NCBI GenBank assembly: GCA_015847255.1
Contig: JADLZK010009268.1
Span: 1-64,000 of the forward strand
Direction: 5' to 3'
Source: Hyparrhenia diplandra
Taxonomy: Eukaryota; Streptophyta; Magnoliopsida; Poales; Poaceae
DNA length: 64,000 nt
The notes below the pieces were generated by a model. It did no database searches. It had not been told where the DNA came from and saw nothing but the letters and a program-made list of their open reading frames with translations. The position numbers and the translations under genes were made by a program. Positions 47,461 through 58,252 of this stretch are shown here, one piece after another. Numbering within the stretch: position 1 is the first letter of the stretch; every line of letters starts with the position of its first letter.

Positions 47461-49720
47461 ATGGCGAGCTCATGTGCGTTTCATCCTTCTGCTGCTTGGC
47501 AAGCTTTACTTCTCTCTATTTCTGTGGCTGCAGTTCTTGCTTCAGATTCTGGGGGCCAAGGTCAGTGCCCTCCTTTCTCCTGTGGTGATCTTCACAACAT
47601 CTCGTCCCCTTTCTGTAGGCCAGGTGACCCACCTGAGTGCGGTGTGCAAGCATACGAGATGACCTGTAGCCGCAGCAAGGCCACAATTCGCATCAACACG
47701 GGGACATACTTTGTGACCAGCATCAACTATCCCGATAGGTCCTTCTGGGTTGTAGACGCCAGCTTGGATGTGCACAGTAATTGCCCTCTTCCTCGTTGGA
47801 ATCAGCTTCCTTACCCACCTGGTGAACCTTACGTGGGATGTAACTCTGGAAGTGATTCTAGTTACTACAATTTGGTCACTGCAACCAATTTCTGGGCATG
47901 CTTCATAAATTGTTCGCAAGCACTAACAGATATTAGATGGTACAAGCCTGTTACTTGCCTGACTGCAAACAATTCCTTTGTTTATGTCTCATTTGAGACT
48001 TGCGATGTAAAGTTTCTTGATCCCTCTTGTGGGTATTTGGCCATGATCCCCTTTGGTAGCCAGGATAATGTATACCCAGAGCTTATGAATGCCAGTGATA
48101 CAGATATCATAAAATTGGTAAAGAAGGGATTTTCTGTTAGCTTTCCTAGGGAATATGTTGAAGATTCTTCCCACAATGCTTCTTGGATTTTTGATATGTG
48201 CCTGAAAAAATTCAACCAGGTGAGTCTGCTCTGCACATCAAATATGAAACTGATTATCATGTAGTCCCATTCCCATTGGGATTTGGTTTATCAAATAATT
48301 CCCCAAAACTGTATGCTTCCTTCTCTAATTCCTTTCTGCGCAATGGTGTCATGCAGCTACTTTCATGAGCAATTATCTGGCACAAGCATCTTAAAATGGA
48401 CTCGTGCTTTCTTCTGGACTGAATCACATTTCACACAATGTGTAGACTACTACCATACCCCAAATGTGTTTGACAAGGAGAGGATTGTGATAGCCATAGT
48501 ATCAGTTATAAGCATGGTCAAGTTACATTTTAGTACGTGGATACTTCTTTCTAATCATCACGGGCTACAATTTTTGTTAACCTACTTATTTTGTTGTCTA
48601 ACTTTATATGTTTGCAACTTGTTTGGTAGTATTATGCAGGCTCCTAATCCCTGCACTGGTAGTACTCATATTCCTTGCCCACAAGTACTGGAAAACAAGA
48701 ATAACGATCGATGCAGTTGAGAAGTTCCTCCAGATGCAAGAAATGATTGGTCCAGTTAGGTTTGCCTACACGGACATTACTGCAATCACTGGGCATTTTA
48801 GAGACAAGTTGGGTCAAGGAGGATACGGCTCTGTATACAAGGGTGTGCTACTCCCAGGCAATGCGCATGTAGCTGTCAATATGTTGGGAAACTCCAATTG
48901 CAATGGCGACGAGTTCATCAGTGAAGTCTCCGCCATTGGTAGGATCCACCACATCAACGTGGTTCGTCTTGTGGGCTTCTGTGCGGAGGAAATGAGAAGG
49001 GCACTGGTCTATGAGTACATGCCCAATGGTTCTCTTGACAAGTACATATTCTCAGCCGAGAGAAATTTCTCTTGGGATAGGCTCAATGAGATTGCTTTGG
49101 GCATTGCAAGGGGAATCAACTACCTGCATTTGGGTTGCGATATGCAGATCCTTCACTTTGACATCAAGCCACACAACATCCTTCTCGACAGCAATTTTAT
49201 CCCAAAAGTTGCCGACTTTGGCCTTGCCAAGTTGTACCCAAGAGACCAGAGCTTTTTGCCAGCAAGTGCCATGCGGGGAACTATTGGATACATAGCTCCT
49301 GAAATGGTATCTCGTAGCTTTGGTGCCATATCAAGCAAATCTGATGTTTATAGCTTTGGTATGCTACTGCTGGAGATGGCTGGAGGGCGAAGGAATGCAG
49401 ACCAAAATGCAGCCAACTCAAGTCGAGCATACTACCCTGCTTGGGTTTATGACCATCTAGCCGCACAAGAAGCTGGTGAGATATCTGTTGCAGCGAACAT
49501 GCATGAGTTGGAGAGGAAGCTGTGCATTGTTGGGCTACGGTGCATACAAATGAAGCCACAGGATCGTCCAACGATGAGTGAGGTCATAGAGATGCTCGAT
49601 TGTGGGACTGATGGCCTGCAAATGCCTTCTAGGCCATTCTTCTGTGATGATCATATTGTCGATACAGATTCTAACCATTTCTCCTCAGAGCTGAATGCAA
49701 TTGAGGAGGAAGATGATTGA
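47461..49720 (+). CDS. LRK10-like receptor kinase B with Asn at the catalytic lysine
   Basis: Exon 1 (47461-48219) encodes a signal peptide (SAAWQALLLSISVAAVLAS) and a GUB_WAK-type domain (GQCPPFSCGDLHNISSPFCR, PGDPPECGVQAYEMTC) ending at a GTGAGT donor. A middle exon starting near 48,357 carries LSGTSILKWTRAFF. The last exon (48640-49720) carries the transmembrane helix (LLIPALVVLIFLAH) and the whole kinase: GQGGYGSVYKG, HVAVNML, ILHFDIKPHNILLD, VADFGLAKLYPRDQSF, GTIGYIAPEM, SDVYSFGMLLLEM. The catalytic loop Asp and the DFG motif are kept, but the VAIK lysine is Asn (codon AAT, 48,878-48,880), so ATP transfer is probably impaired. The splice phase around the middle exon is not settled. It is the divergent neighbour and paralogue of kinase A. 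Confidence 0.85.
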
Positions 49721-51969
49721 ATTATTTACAGTTTGTGCTCTGGTAGTAGATAAGGTGAGCAGAGCATTAGCCTGTTATGTGTGTATCTGTTAAGAATTTT
49801 CATAATAGTCTAATAAGTTTATAGTACACGGTTTTCTGATTCCTGTAAATTTTATGAGAAAACATGTATAACTTAAGATGCAGATTGGCAACTGTTATAG
49901 TCTTGCTGGGATGTAATATTTTTCTTAAGCAAGACAAGTGTTTCTGGACTGCTGATACTGCAAATGTATTTGCCTGAGATTAGATGAACTGCTGATACTG
50001 CAAATGCATTTACCAGAAAATGCACGGTGGACTAGCAAAACGGTGCTAGGAGCATCGTTGGTGAATGGCTGAATGATGAATGTGCCGGGTGCATCCATGC
50101 CAATAGTTACGGCGTTGCAGAAGGTTGAGACCGGAGAAGTGACCATGCCACATTTGATTCTGGTGGTAAAGCGCTTGAAATGAATGTTGAATCGTCGCAG
50201 CAGCAGTGCGGTTGACTTTAATCAATGGTATACAAAGCAAGTAATTGTCAACCTCCTACGTACCAACTGGATACACATAAATGTAATATAAACAGAAGCG
50301 ATGTTACTGATAGGATACATGATTTAACTTAAATTGCAGCCAGAGCTACATTGTTTTCTTATTGTACTTTAAGGATTCTCCGCGTGTTGCTGTGGGTATA
50401 AAAAAGAAATATAAACAGGTTCTAAGAATTAAGAATTAGGAGATGCATGATTGCACACGCGTTGTCGTTGATTCAACACTGTATAGGAATGTGCACAATA
50501 TATAGAGAAATTAAAGAGTATATAAAATATATCTTATCTTATCCGCATTTGCTGTGGGAATTATGCAGTATAGTATTGGAGAAAAATTACCCAAAAATAA
50601 TGGATAATACCATCTAATAACACCATAGTGTGTTGTCGTTAGATTTAATGGATAAATATAATAGATTTGAGTATATAATTTATAACAATTAGAAATACTA
50701 ATGAGTAGATTATAAAATCGACGTTCAAATAAAAAAATTATACCCAACAGAATTTAAAAGACATTTGACATGTAGATTTATTTTGCTTGATTCCTGGGCA
50801 TAGGCCAATTTGACATTTCGGCATAACTTAACGCCAAACAAATCGAATATATTCTTCCAGGCATCCATTATAGCTGATTTAGTATATTTATTGAACTTGC
50901 TGGTTGAACGCCATAACCACATCATTAAGCGACTCACGAAGCACGGAGTAAAGAGGAGGATGCAGAGTCCAAACTACACACCTCGCGCATGCAGCCACAG
51001 CCCCGGTGCCTAAAGAAGCCCGAGGAGAAGTAGCAGGACGGTGGGTGTTACACTGCCACAGCGAGGAGGAAGAACATATATATCGGAGCCGCCAATCCAT
51101 CGTAGGCCACAGCCCCGCAACACGCCGCCACGATCTCGGCGTGGTTAGAACTGGGAGTAGCCCGTCTAGATTGGATCATAGGAGGCTGAGGATGACCGAG
51201 GCCATGACGCGCAACCAGCCCGCGATCCCGATGCCGGAAGAAGTCCGAGGAGTTACGGTGGGCTCCTGCGCCACGACGAGGATCAAAGAAGTCCGTCTCT
51301 TCAAAGAGGAAGGGGTCGAAGTGGAGGTGGAGGTGGACGGACGGACGACGCTGACAAAGTGGAGGTGGACGGTCGGGAATAGGCCGCACTGGGGAACGAT
51401 GGAGGATGGGGTGGGTGGAGGTGGAGGCGGACGGATGCGAAACGCAGGAGCTACATGATGGAAGGGGAGCGATTGCGTAGTGTACGAAGGAGTTTCCAGT
51501 GACGCGGCTTCACCACACCACAGAGAACTCTTAAGTGGAGGTTTTCCATATAGATGTTTTAGATAAGCATGTTATGCTCTGGAAGACCACCTACAACTCA
51601 GTCTGTCAGTTCGGGGCACTTTGCTTGGAACAACGTCAACGTGACTTTCTTCTTCTATTAGGCAGGAGTTTATGGGCGTTAGTTGAAAACTAGAAACAAG
51701 GTGGTGTTTGAGCACAAGCAAGTAGAAGGTGTCGATGGCGCTCAAGGGAAGGAGATGGAATCAGAGAGATAAAAGGTGCATAAGATGCTAGCGGTGTTGG
51801 ATGAAGTTCTGCAAAACATTTGGGCGAGTTAAGCTATGGTCCATTTTTGCAACGACTCCTCTAAACTTTAGCCCTAAACTTTAGTCCTAAACTTTAATAT
51901 ATTCCCTTTTCTAAAAAAAACTGCCCTGTTGCAGGTCGGATCTACCGCCAGTGGGGTGTGGAGGGCGGC
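49721..51969. other. 3' flank of kinase B and spacer
   Basis: The first few hundred bases are probably 3' UTR. A phrase GAACTGCTGATACTGCAAATG-like is repeated in near tandem at about 49,947 and 49,987. A minus-strand open frame at 49,925-50,146 has protein-like composition but no domain I recognise. Positions 51,000-51,460 are GC-rich with frames open on both strands. Nothing firm is supported. Confidence 0.4.
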
Positions 51970-53102
51970 TGAAATCTCATGTTTGGTTTTGGAAATTGAT
52001 GACACACTTGTGGCACTAATCCTTTGCTCTAAAGTGTGACTTGAGAGATATGATTATATGGATGACGTGGAGCATGATGATCATGAACATGGACGATGAT
52101 GATGGACATGGTGCATCGTCAAGCTCGGTGATCGGCTTGAGAGGAACCCGGGAGATCAAGGCAAAGGTATATTTGATAGGGTTTTCCTTTCGGTGATCAA
52201 GACACGATAGAGCGTGTGATCACATTATAGGATAGATAGCCGACTATCAAGAGGGGATGCCGTGACAATCCTTTGGTGAAGTGCTTCTAGGTCCAATTGA
52301 CTTGCATATTGCATCTAGGACAATGAGAGCACTAACTTCGTTCTTGCCTAACCTTTCGACATGCTAACATAAGTGATAACGTGATCATCTTCGACGTGTT
52401 GGCAACATATGGGCTTCTAGGAATTTGCCCGGTTCCCTAGCGGCTTGGAGCAAGAGGCGGTGTTGAGCTCGATTGGAGCTTGTTCGAGGCCACACCGGTG
52501 GTTTGTGAGGGGTCGTTCCTTATCCCGCGGGAGATTCGCGAAAGGAGCACTAGTGGATTGCTCGTGGCTTGTTGGACCCTCTCTTGTAATCGATTTGCTT
52601 GAGCTCCCACCGAGGATTTGGCACCGGCCATTAAGCTTAGCAATCATCAAGTGAGTGCGTCGCCACAACGGGGACTAGCGTGTCGGCAAGCACGTGAACC
52701 TCGGTGAAAAATCATCGTGTTACTTGTTCTTGCTCGTTGGAGATTTCATGTACACGGTGATTGGCCACAACCTCTACTCGACAACGGTGGTATTGTATTC
52801 TAGTCTCTTTGCATTCCTTTATTAGTATATTAGTGTAGAATTGCTAGGTTGCTTAGTTGGCTAGTGTAGTTTAGCTTCTAGTGGTTGAATTAGTTAGAAT
52901 TGCTTGATCACCTAGGAGTAAACTAGTGACATAGCTCTTGTGTGCCTTAGAGACAATAGAATTGAATTGTGGCTTGCTTAGCTAGATTGTAGCACCGCTT
53001 GTTTAGCTTCGCCATCTTATTGTCTAACCCGGTTGCTTAGTGTTGTTGCAAGAATTTTTAATAGGCTATTCACCCCCCCTCTCTAGCCATTAGGACCTTT
53101 CA
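51970..53102 (+). repeat. Left LTR of the copia element
   Basis: Begins TGAAATCTCATGTTTGG and ends ACCTTTCA just before the primer-binding site, 1,133 bp. The first about 440 bp match the right LTR at 63,447 with a handful of substitutions. At 52,412 the two sequences diverge abruptly after GCAACATATGG, implying a deletion or exchange in this copy. Confidence 0.9.
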
Positions 53103-53104
53103 AG

Positions 53105-53116
53105 TGGTATCAGAGC
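53105..53116 (+). other. Primer-binding site of the copia element
   Basis: TGGTATCAGAGC, complementary to the 3' end of plant initiator tRNA-Met, lies two bases after the LTR end. It is the starting point for minus-strand cDNA synthesis. Confidence 0.95.
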
Positions 53117-53158
53117 TAGGCACCGTTATTTGAAGGCTTAACAACCTACGGTGACACA

Positions 53159-55036
53159 ATGGTGACATTCCATGTCAACAACACCAAGAAGGCACCTCCT
53201 TTCGATGGCACCAACTTTGGGCATTGGAAGTTGAAGATGATCGCACACCTCAAGCAAATCAATAGAGAAGTGTGGATAGTGACCGAGAAGAAGTTTGAGG
53301 TGGTGAACCAAGAGCAACCAACAACGGCCGAAGAGAAGAAATTGTATGCAAATGATGTGGTCGTTAGTGCTTTCCATGAGGCATTCAATGACCGAGTGTT
53401 TGAGCAAGTCAGGTCACTCACCGTTGCTCATAACATATGGAAGAAGCTAGAAGAGTGCTATGAGGGCACTGAAGGCGTCAAGCAAGCAAAGACATATATC
53501 AAGCTTGAGCAATTCAATAGCTTCAAGATGGAAGAAGATGAAAGTGTGCCGAAGATGTTTCACCACATGCAAGTGTTGGTAAATGATCTAAATGCACTTG
53601 GTGAAGATATCAAGGACAAGACCTTCAACATGAAGTTCTTGAGGTGCTTACCGGAGAGATTTGGGATGCTCACCACGGTGCTAGTGAAGACCAATTTGAA
53701 GGATTTGACACCCAACCAATTGCTTGATGAGGTGATGACCGATGACTCCTATAGAGATGACAAGAAGAAGCAAGAGCTCATCAACAAGGCAAACAAGAAG
53801 ACTAAGGATGAGGACAAGAAAGATGACAAGAAAGGCTTAGCACTCAAGGCTAGCTCCTCATTCAAGGGCAAGAAGAAGAAAGAAGAGTCAAGTGATGATG
53901 AAGAAGATGGCACTTCTACAAGTGGAAGTGAAGTTGATGAACAAATGGCTCTTTTTGTGAGAAGATTGGGCAAGTATGTGAAGAAGACATACATCAACAA
54001 CAACAAGAAGAAGAAGCAATCTTCGAAGAGGAAGGATGGCAAGAATGAAGGCAACATAACATGCTTTCGATGCCATGATGATTGCCATCTCATTGCCGAA
54101 TGTCCATATGAGAGTGATGATGAGAAGGGCATCAAGAAGGCAAGGAAGAAGAATGATGCAAAGAATGAGAAGGACAAGCCCAAGAAGAAGAATGAGTCAC
54201 ATGTGGCTACTTGGGATAGTGATGGCTCATCCTCTTCAAGTGATGAAGAAGAGGAAAAGAAGAACAAAAAGAAGGGACAAGCTCATTTGGCTATACATGA
54301 CAAGATCTCCCTCTTCGACACTCCTTCCTCATGCTTCATGGCTAAGGCCACTAAGGTAGAATCTATCACTAAAGATGATGATGTTGATAGTGATAGTGAT
54401 AGTGATGATGAGAAGCCAACTCACACTAGGGAGGAGTTGCAAACCATGCTTGATGATTGCATTATCATGTTCAAGCAAAGTAGGAAGGAATGCAAGGGCT
54501 TACATAAGGAAACAAAGAGCCTTAAGCAAGAACTTGATGAGCTTCGGGCATCTTATGAGAGTCTAGAGGTAGACCATAAGAAGCTTGAGAAATCTCATTC
54601 TAAGTTAGAGAAAGCTCATTCCTCTCTACTTGATGAGCACAAGTTGTGCTCGGTTGAGAAAAAGGTTGAAACATGTAATGCAAGCATCATGTGTGATATA
54701 CTTATTGATCAACCAACCCCCAAGTGTGTAGCCTCCACTAGCTCTATCACTAGCACATCCATCTCTAGTGAAGATCCATGCAATTCAATTCTTATTCATG
54801 AAAATGCATGTTTAAAGGATGAGGTGAAGAAGCTCAATCACACCTTAGCTAAGGCTTATGGTGGTGAGGACTGCTTGCTTATCTGCTTGGGTAGCCAAAG
54901 AGCCTCACTCTACAAAGAGGGCTTAGGCTATATTTCCAAGAAAGGCAAGGCCGCTTTTGTTACTCACAAGACTAGTTTTGTGAAGAACAATGGTAGCTAT
55001 TGCAAAGCTTGCAAGCAAGTTGGTCATATAGAGTAA
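53159..55036 (+). CDS. Gag polyprotein of the copia element
   Basis: A 625-codon open frame starts MVTFHVNNTKKAPPFDGTNF, GHWKLKMIAHL, the N-terminus of copia-type gag, followed by the gag-polypeptide core (RSLTVAHNIWKKLEECYEGT, LEQFNSFKMEEDESV). A CCHC zinc knuckle (CFRCHDDCHLIAEC, about 54,061-54,102) lies amid Lys/Glu/Asp-rich low-complexity sequence, then a coiled-coil stretch (about 54,480-54,660). A second knuckle starts CKACKQVGHIE but a TAA at 55,034 replaces the next residue before KC, ending the frame. Gag forms the particle that packages the RNA. The long charged C-terminal region is typical of SIRE-like elements. Confidence 0.9.
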   Translation: MVTFHVNNTKKAPPFDGTNFGHWKLKMIAHLKQINREVWIVTEKKFEVVNQEQPTTAEEKKLYANDVVVSAFHEAFNDRVFEQVRSLTVAHNIWKKLEECYEGTEGVKQAKTYIKLEQFNSFKMEEDESVPKMFHHMQVLVNDLNALGEDIKDKTFNMKFLRCLPERFGMLTTVLVKTNLKDLTPNQLLDEVMTDDSYRDDKKKQELINKANKKTKDEDKKDDKKGLALKASSSFKGKKKKEESSDDEEDGTSTSGSEVDEQMALFVRRLGKYVKKTYINNNKKKKQSSKRKDGKNEGNITCFRCHDDCHLIAECPYESDDEKGIKKARKKNDAKNEKDKPKKKNESHVATWDSDGSSSSSDEEEEKKNKKKGQAHLAIHDKISLFDTPSSCFMAKATKVESITKDDDVDSDSDSDDEKPTHTREELQTMLDDCIIMFKQSRKECKGLHKETKSLKQELDELRASYESLEVDHKKLEKSHSKLEKAHSSLLDEHKLCSVEKKVETCNASIMCDILIDQPTPKCVASTSSITSTSISSEDPCNSILIHENACLKDEVKKLNHTLAKAYGGEDCLLICLGSQRASLYKEGLGYISKKGKAAFVTHKTSFVKNNGSYCKACKQVGHIE

Positions 55037-57856
55037 AAGTGCATGAACAAGAGGACCAATGTCTCTTCCATCAAGCTTTATAATTTCTATATGCTTATGA
55101 AGAAAGACAATGGTGTTCGTGCTAAGTTCATTGGTGCACCATGGATGGGCTCAAGAAAGAAAGCCATTTGGGTACCAAAGACCTTTGTGACTAACCTTGA
55201 AGGATCCAAGCAAGTTTAGGTACCTAAGAAGAATTGATCTCTTATTGTACGTCAATTACCGTGCCGGAGGAGAGCATTGGATAATGGATAGTGGGTGCAC
55301 TCAACACATGACCGGGGATTCTCACATATTCAAATCTATTAGCATCAAGGGCATTGATGAGTATGAATCAATCACATTTGGAAATAACAAGAAGGGTAGT
55401 GTTTTGGGTCTTGGCAAGATTGCAATCACACAAGAGAAGAGCTTATCCAAAGTATTGCTAGTTGACAATCTTGATTACAACCTCTTGTCGGTCTCTCAAC
55501 TTTGTGATCTTGGCTACAAATGCATATTCACTAGTCAAGAAGTTGAAGTGGTTAGTGGTGATGGTGCAAACATGATATTCAAGGGATTTAGATATGGTGA
55601 TCTCTATCTAGTGGACTTCAAATCCAAAGAAGCCAAGTTGACAACATGTTTACTCTCAAAGGCTAGCAAAGGGTGGTTGTGGCATAGAAGACTTGGTCAT
55701 GTTGGGATGAAGCAATTGAGCAAGTTAGTGAAGCATGACTTGGTTAGAGGCTTGAGTGATGTCAAGTTTGAGAAGGACAAACCTTGTGGAGCATGTCAAG
55801 CCGGCAAGCAACATGGCAATGCACATCCAACCAAGAGCACAATGAGTACAAGCAAGGCATTTGAGTTGCTACACATGGATTTGTTTGGGCCAACAACATA
55901 CACAAGCATTGGTGGCAACAAGTATGGTTTTGTCATTGTGGGTGACTACACTAGATACACATGGGTGTTCTTTTTGCATGACAAGAGTGATGTATTTGAG
56001 CTATTCAAGACATTTGTCAAGAGGGTGCAAAATGAATTTGAGACATCCATCAAGAAGATTAGAAGTGACAATGGGAGTGAGTTCAAGAATACAAGAATTG
56101 AAGAGTTGTGTGATGAGCTTGGAATTGGACATCAATTCTCACCAACCTACACTCCTCAATCCAATGGTGTAGTTGAGAGGAAGAATAGAACCTTGATTGA
56201 AATGACAAGATCAATGCTTAGTGAATACAATGTTAGCCGTTCCTTTTGGGCCGAAGCAATCAACACGGCTTGCTATTGTAGCAACCGACTCTATTGCCAT
56301 GGAATACTTGGGAAGACACCCTATGAGTTGCTAAATGGGAGGAAGCCCAACATTGGTTACTTTAGAGTCTTTGGATGCAAATGCTACATTCTCAAGAAAG
56401 GCACAAGATTGGGCAAGTTTGACAAGAAATGTGATGAAGGGTTCCTAGTTGGATATTCAACCACAAGCAAAGCATATTGAGTTTGGAACTTGGGTAGTGG
56501 CCAACTTGAAGAAGTTTATGATGTGGAATTTGATGAAACTCAAGGCTCTCAAAGTGAAGTTGAAAATCATGATAATGTGAGTGGTTCCAACTTGAAAAAT
56601 GCTATGAGGAACATGGATGTTGGTGACATTCGGCCAAGGCAAGTAGATGATGATGAAGATACCCCATTGCCCACTACTACGGTTGAGATTGAGGTCAATG
56701 AAGCAAGCACTAGTGGTACTCAAGATGAAGATCAAGAGCATCAAGCTAGTCCATCAACTCACCCTAGTCATCAAGTGCAAGTGACGCAACCGTCCAACAT
56801 TGTAAGAGATCATCCAATTGATCAAATTATGGGTGACATCAATAGTGGAGTAATTACAAGAGGAAGATTGGCATCATTTTGTGCACACCATGCCTTTGTA
56901 TCACGAGAGGAACCAAAGAATGTTGAGAAGGCACTAGAGAAGGAAGATTGGGTCAATGTTATGCATGAAGAGTTGAACAACTTCAAGAGGAATGATGTTT
57001 GGGAATTGGTGGAAAGGCCAAAGGACTATAATGTGATAGGAACCAAGTGGGTCTTCAAGAACAAGAAAGATCAAGATGGAATTGTGGTTAGAAACAAGGC
57101 AAGACTAGTGGCACAAGGGTACACACAAGTAGAGGGTCTTGACTTTGGAGAAACCTATACACTGGTTGCTAGATTGGAAGCAATTAGAATCTTGCTAGCT
57201 TATGCATGTGCTCATGATATCAAACTCTATCAAATGGATGTGAAGAGTGCATTCTTGAATGGCTTCATCAATGAGTTGGTATATGTTGAACAACCACCGG
57301 GCTTTGAAGATGAGAAGTATCCCAACCATGTGTACAAGTTGAAGAAGGCTTTGTATGGATTGAAACAAGCACCTAGAGCATGGTATGAGAGGTTGAGAGA
57401 TTTTCTCCTCTCTAAAGGGTTCAAGATGGGCAAGGTGGACACCACTCTCTTCACCAAAAAGATTGGACAAGACTTGTTTGTGTTGCAAATATATGTTGAT
57501 GACATTATCTTTGGGTCAACCAACCAAAAGTTTTGTGAAGAGTTTGCAAAGATGATGGCCAATGAGTTTGAAATGTCTATGCTTGGAGAGCTCACTTTCT
57601 TTCTTGGACTTCAAATCAAGCAATTGAAGAATGAGACATTTGTTAGTCAAGGCAAGTACATCAAGGATATGATCAAGAAGTTTGATCTTCAAGATGCCAA
57701 GTCTATGTCCACACCTATGGCAACCAATGTAAGCTTAGACCCCGACCCTAGTGGCAACATGGTTGAGCAAAAGAAGTATATGTCCATGATTGGAAGCTTG
57801 CTATATGCAACCGCATCAAGACCGGACATTGCATTTAGTGTGGGCATGTGCGCTAG
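55037..57856 (+). pseudogene. Copia pol: protease, integrase, reverse transcriptase (broken)
   Basis: After gag, a frame with a TAG at about 55,217 and a frame slip leads to the protease motif WIMDSGCTQHMTGD (about 55,280). The pre-integrase region is WLWHRRLGHVGMKQLSKL with C..C at about 55,790. The integrase core includes HMDLFGPT, IRSDNGSEFKN and SPTYTPQSNGVVERKNRTL (the DDE triad regions). A TGA at 56,478 follows TSKAY, before VWNL. The reverse transcriptase contains WVFKNKKDQDG, DVKSAFLNG, YGLKQAPRAWYERL and IYVDDIIFGS with both catalytic aspartates. It runs to GMCA, where the solo LTR is inserted. With three nonsense or frame lesions it is not translatable as one polyprotein. Confidence 0.9.
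57852..57856. repeat. Target-site duplication (left) of the solo LTR in copia
   Basis: GCTAG here and at 61,836-61,840 flank the insertion exactly. Confidence 0.92.
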
Positions 57857-58236
57857 TGTCACGCCCCACTTTTAATGGGTCGTTAATCACACGTGTTTGC
57901 GCCAGGATCACGCCACAAACACGTCTATTAGTAACAGATAATGGTAAACAGAAATAATAATAAACCGAGCTATAGAAATATAGGATGGAAAGGGACTTAC
58001 AATGGCGACGAAGGGTCACCAATTCGGGTTACAATATCAGAGTTGGCCAACCGAGAAGCGGTGGATTAACTATGACACTACCCCGTACTCCACAAGCAGA
58101 CTTGTGCATGGATGAAATCTGGGCTTCAACGTCCTTCTCCTAAGCAAACACCTCTCGAACTCCTACGATACGCTATCCTCTACCTTGTCGTCGATCTTAC
58201 CTTCACATGTGCCGATATCTGTAAAAATAGAGGGGT

Positions 58237-58252
58237 GAGTACAAACGTACTC
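58237..58252. other. Conserved inverted repeat in solo LTR
   Basis: GAGTAC-AAAC-GTACTC forms a perfect 6-bp stem with a 4-base loop, 380 bp from the element edge. A related inverted repeat lies 374 bp from the same edge of the other solo LTR (29,443-29,458). Confidence 0.75.

Noticed and set aside
51006..51458. A 150-codon plus-strand frame with Glu/Val repeats
   Set aside because: Low-complexity, open on the opposite strand too, no domain recognised.
53749..54267. A Ser/Phe-rich 172-codon minus-strand frame in copia gag
   Set aside because: It is the antisense shadow of the Lys/Glu-rich gag region.
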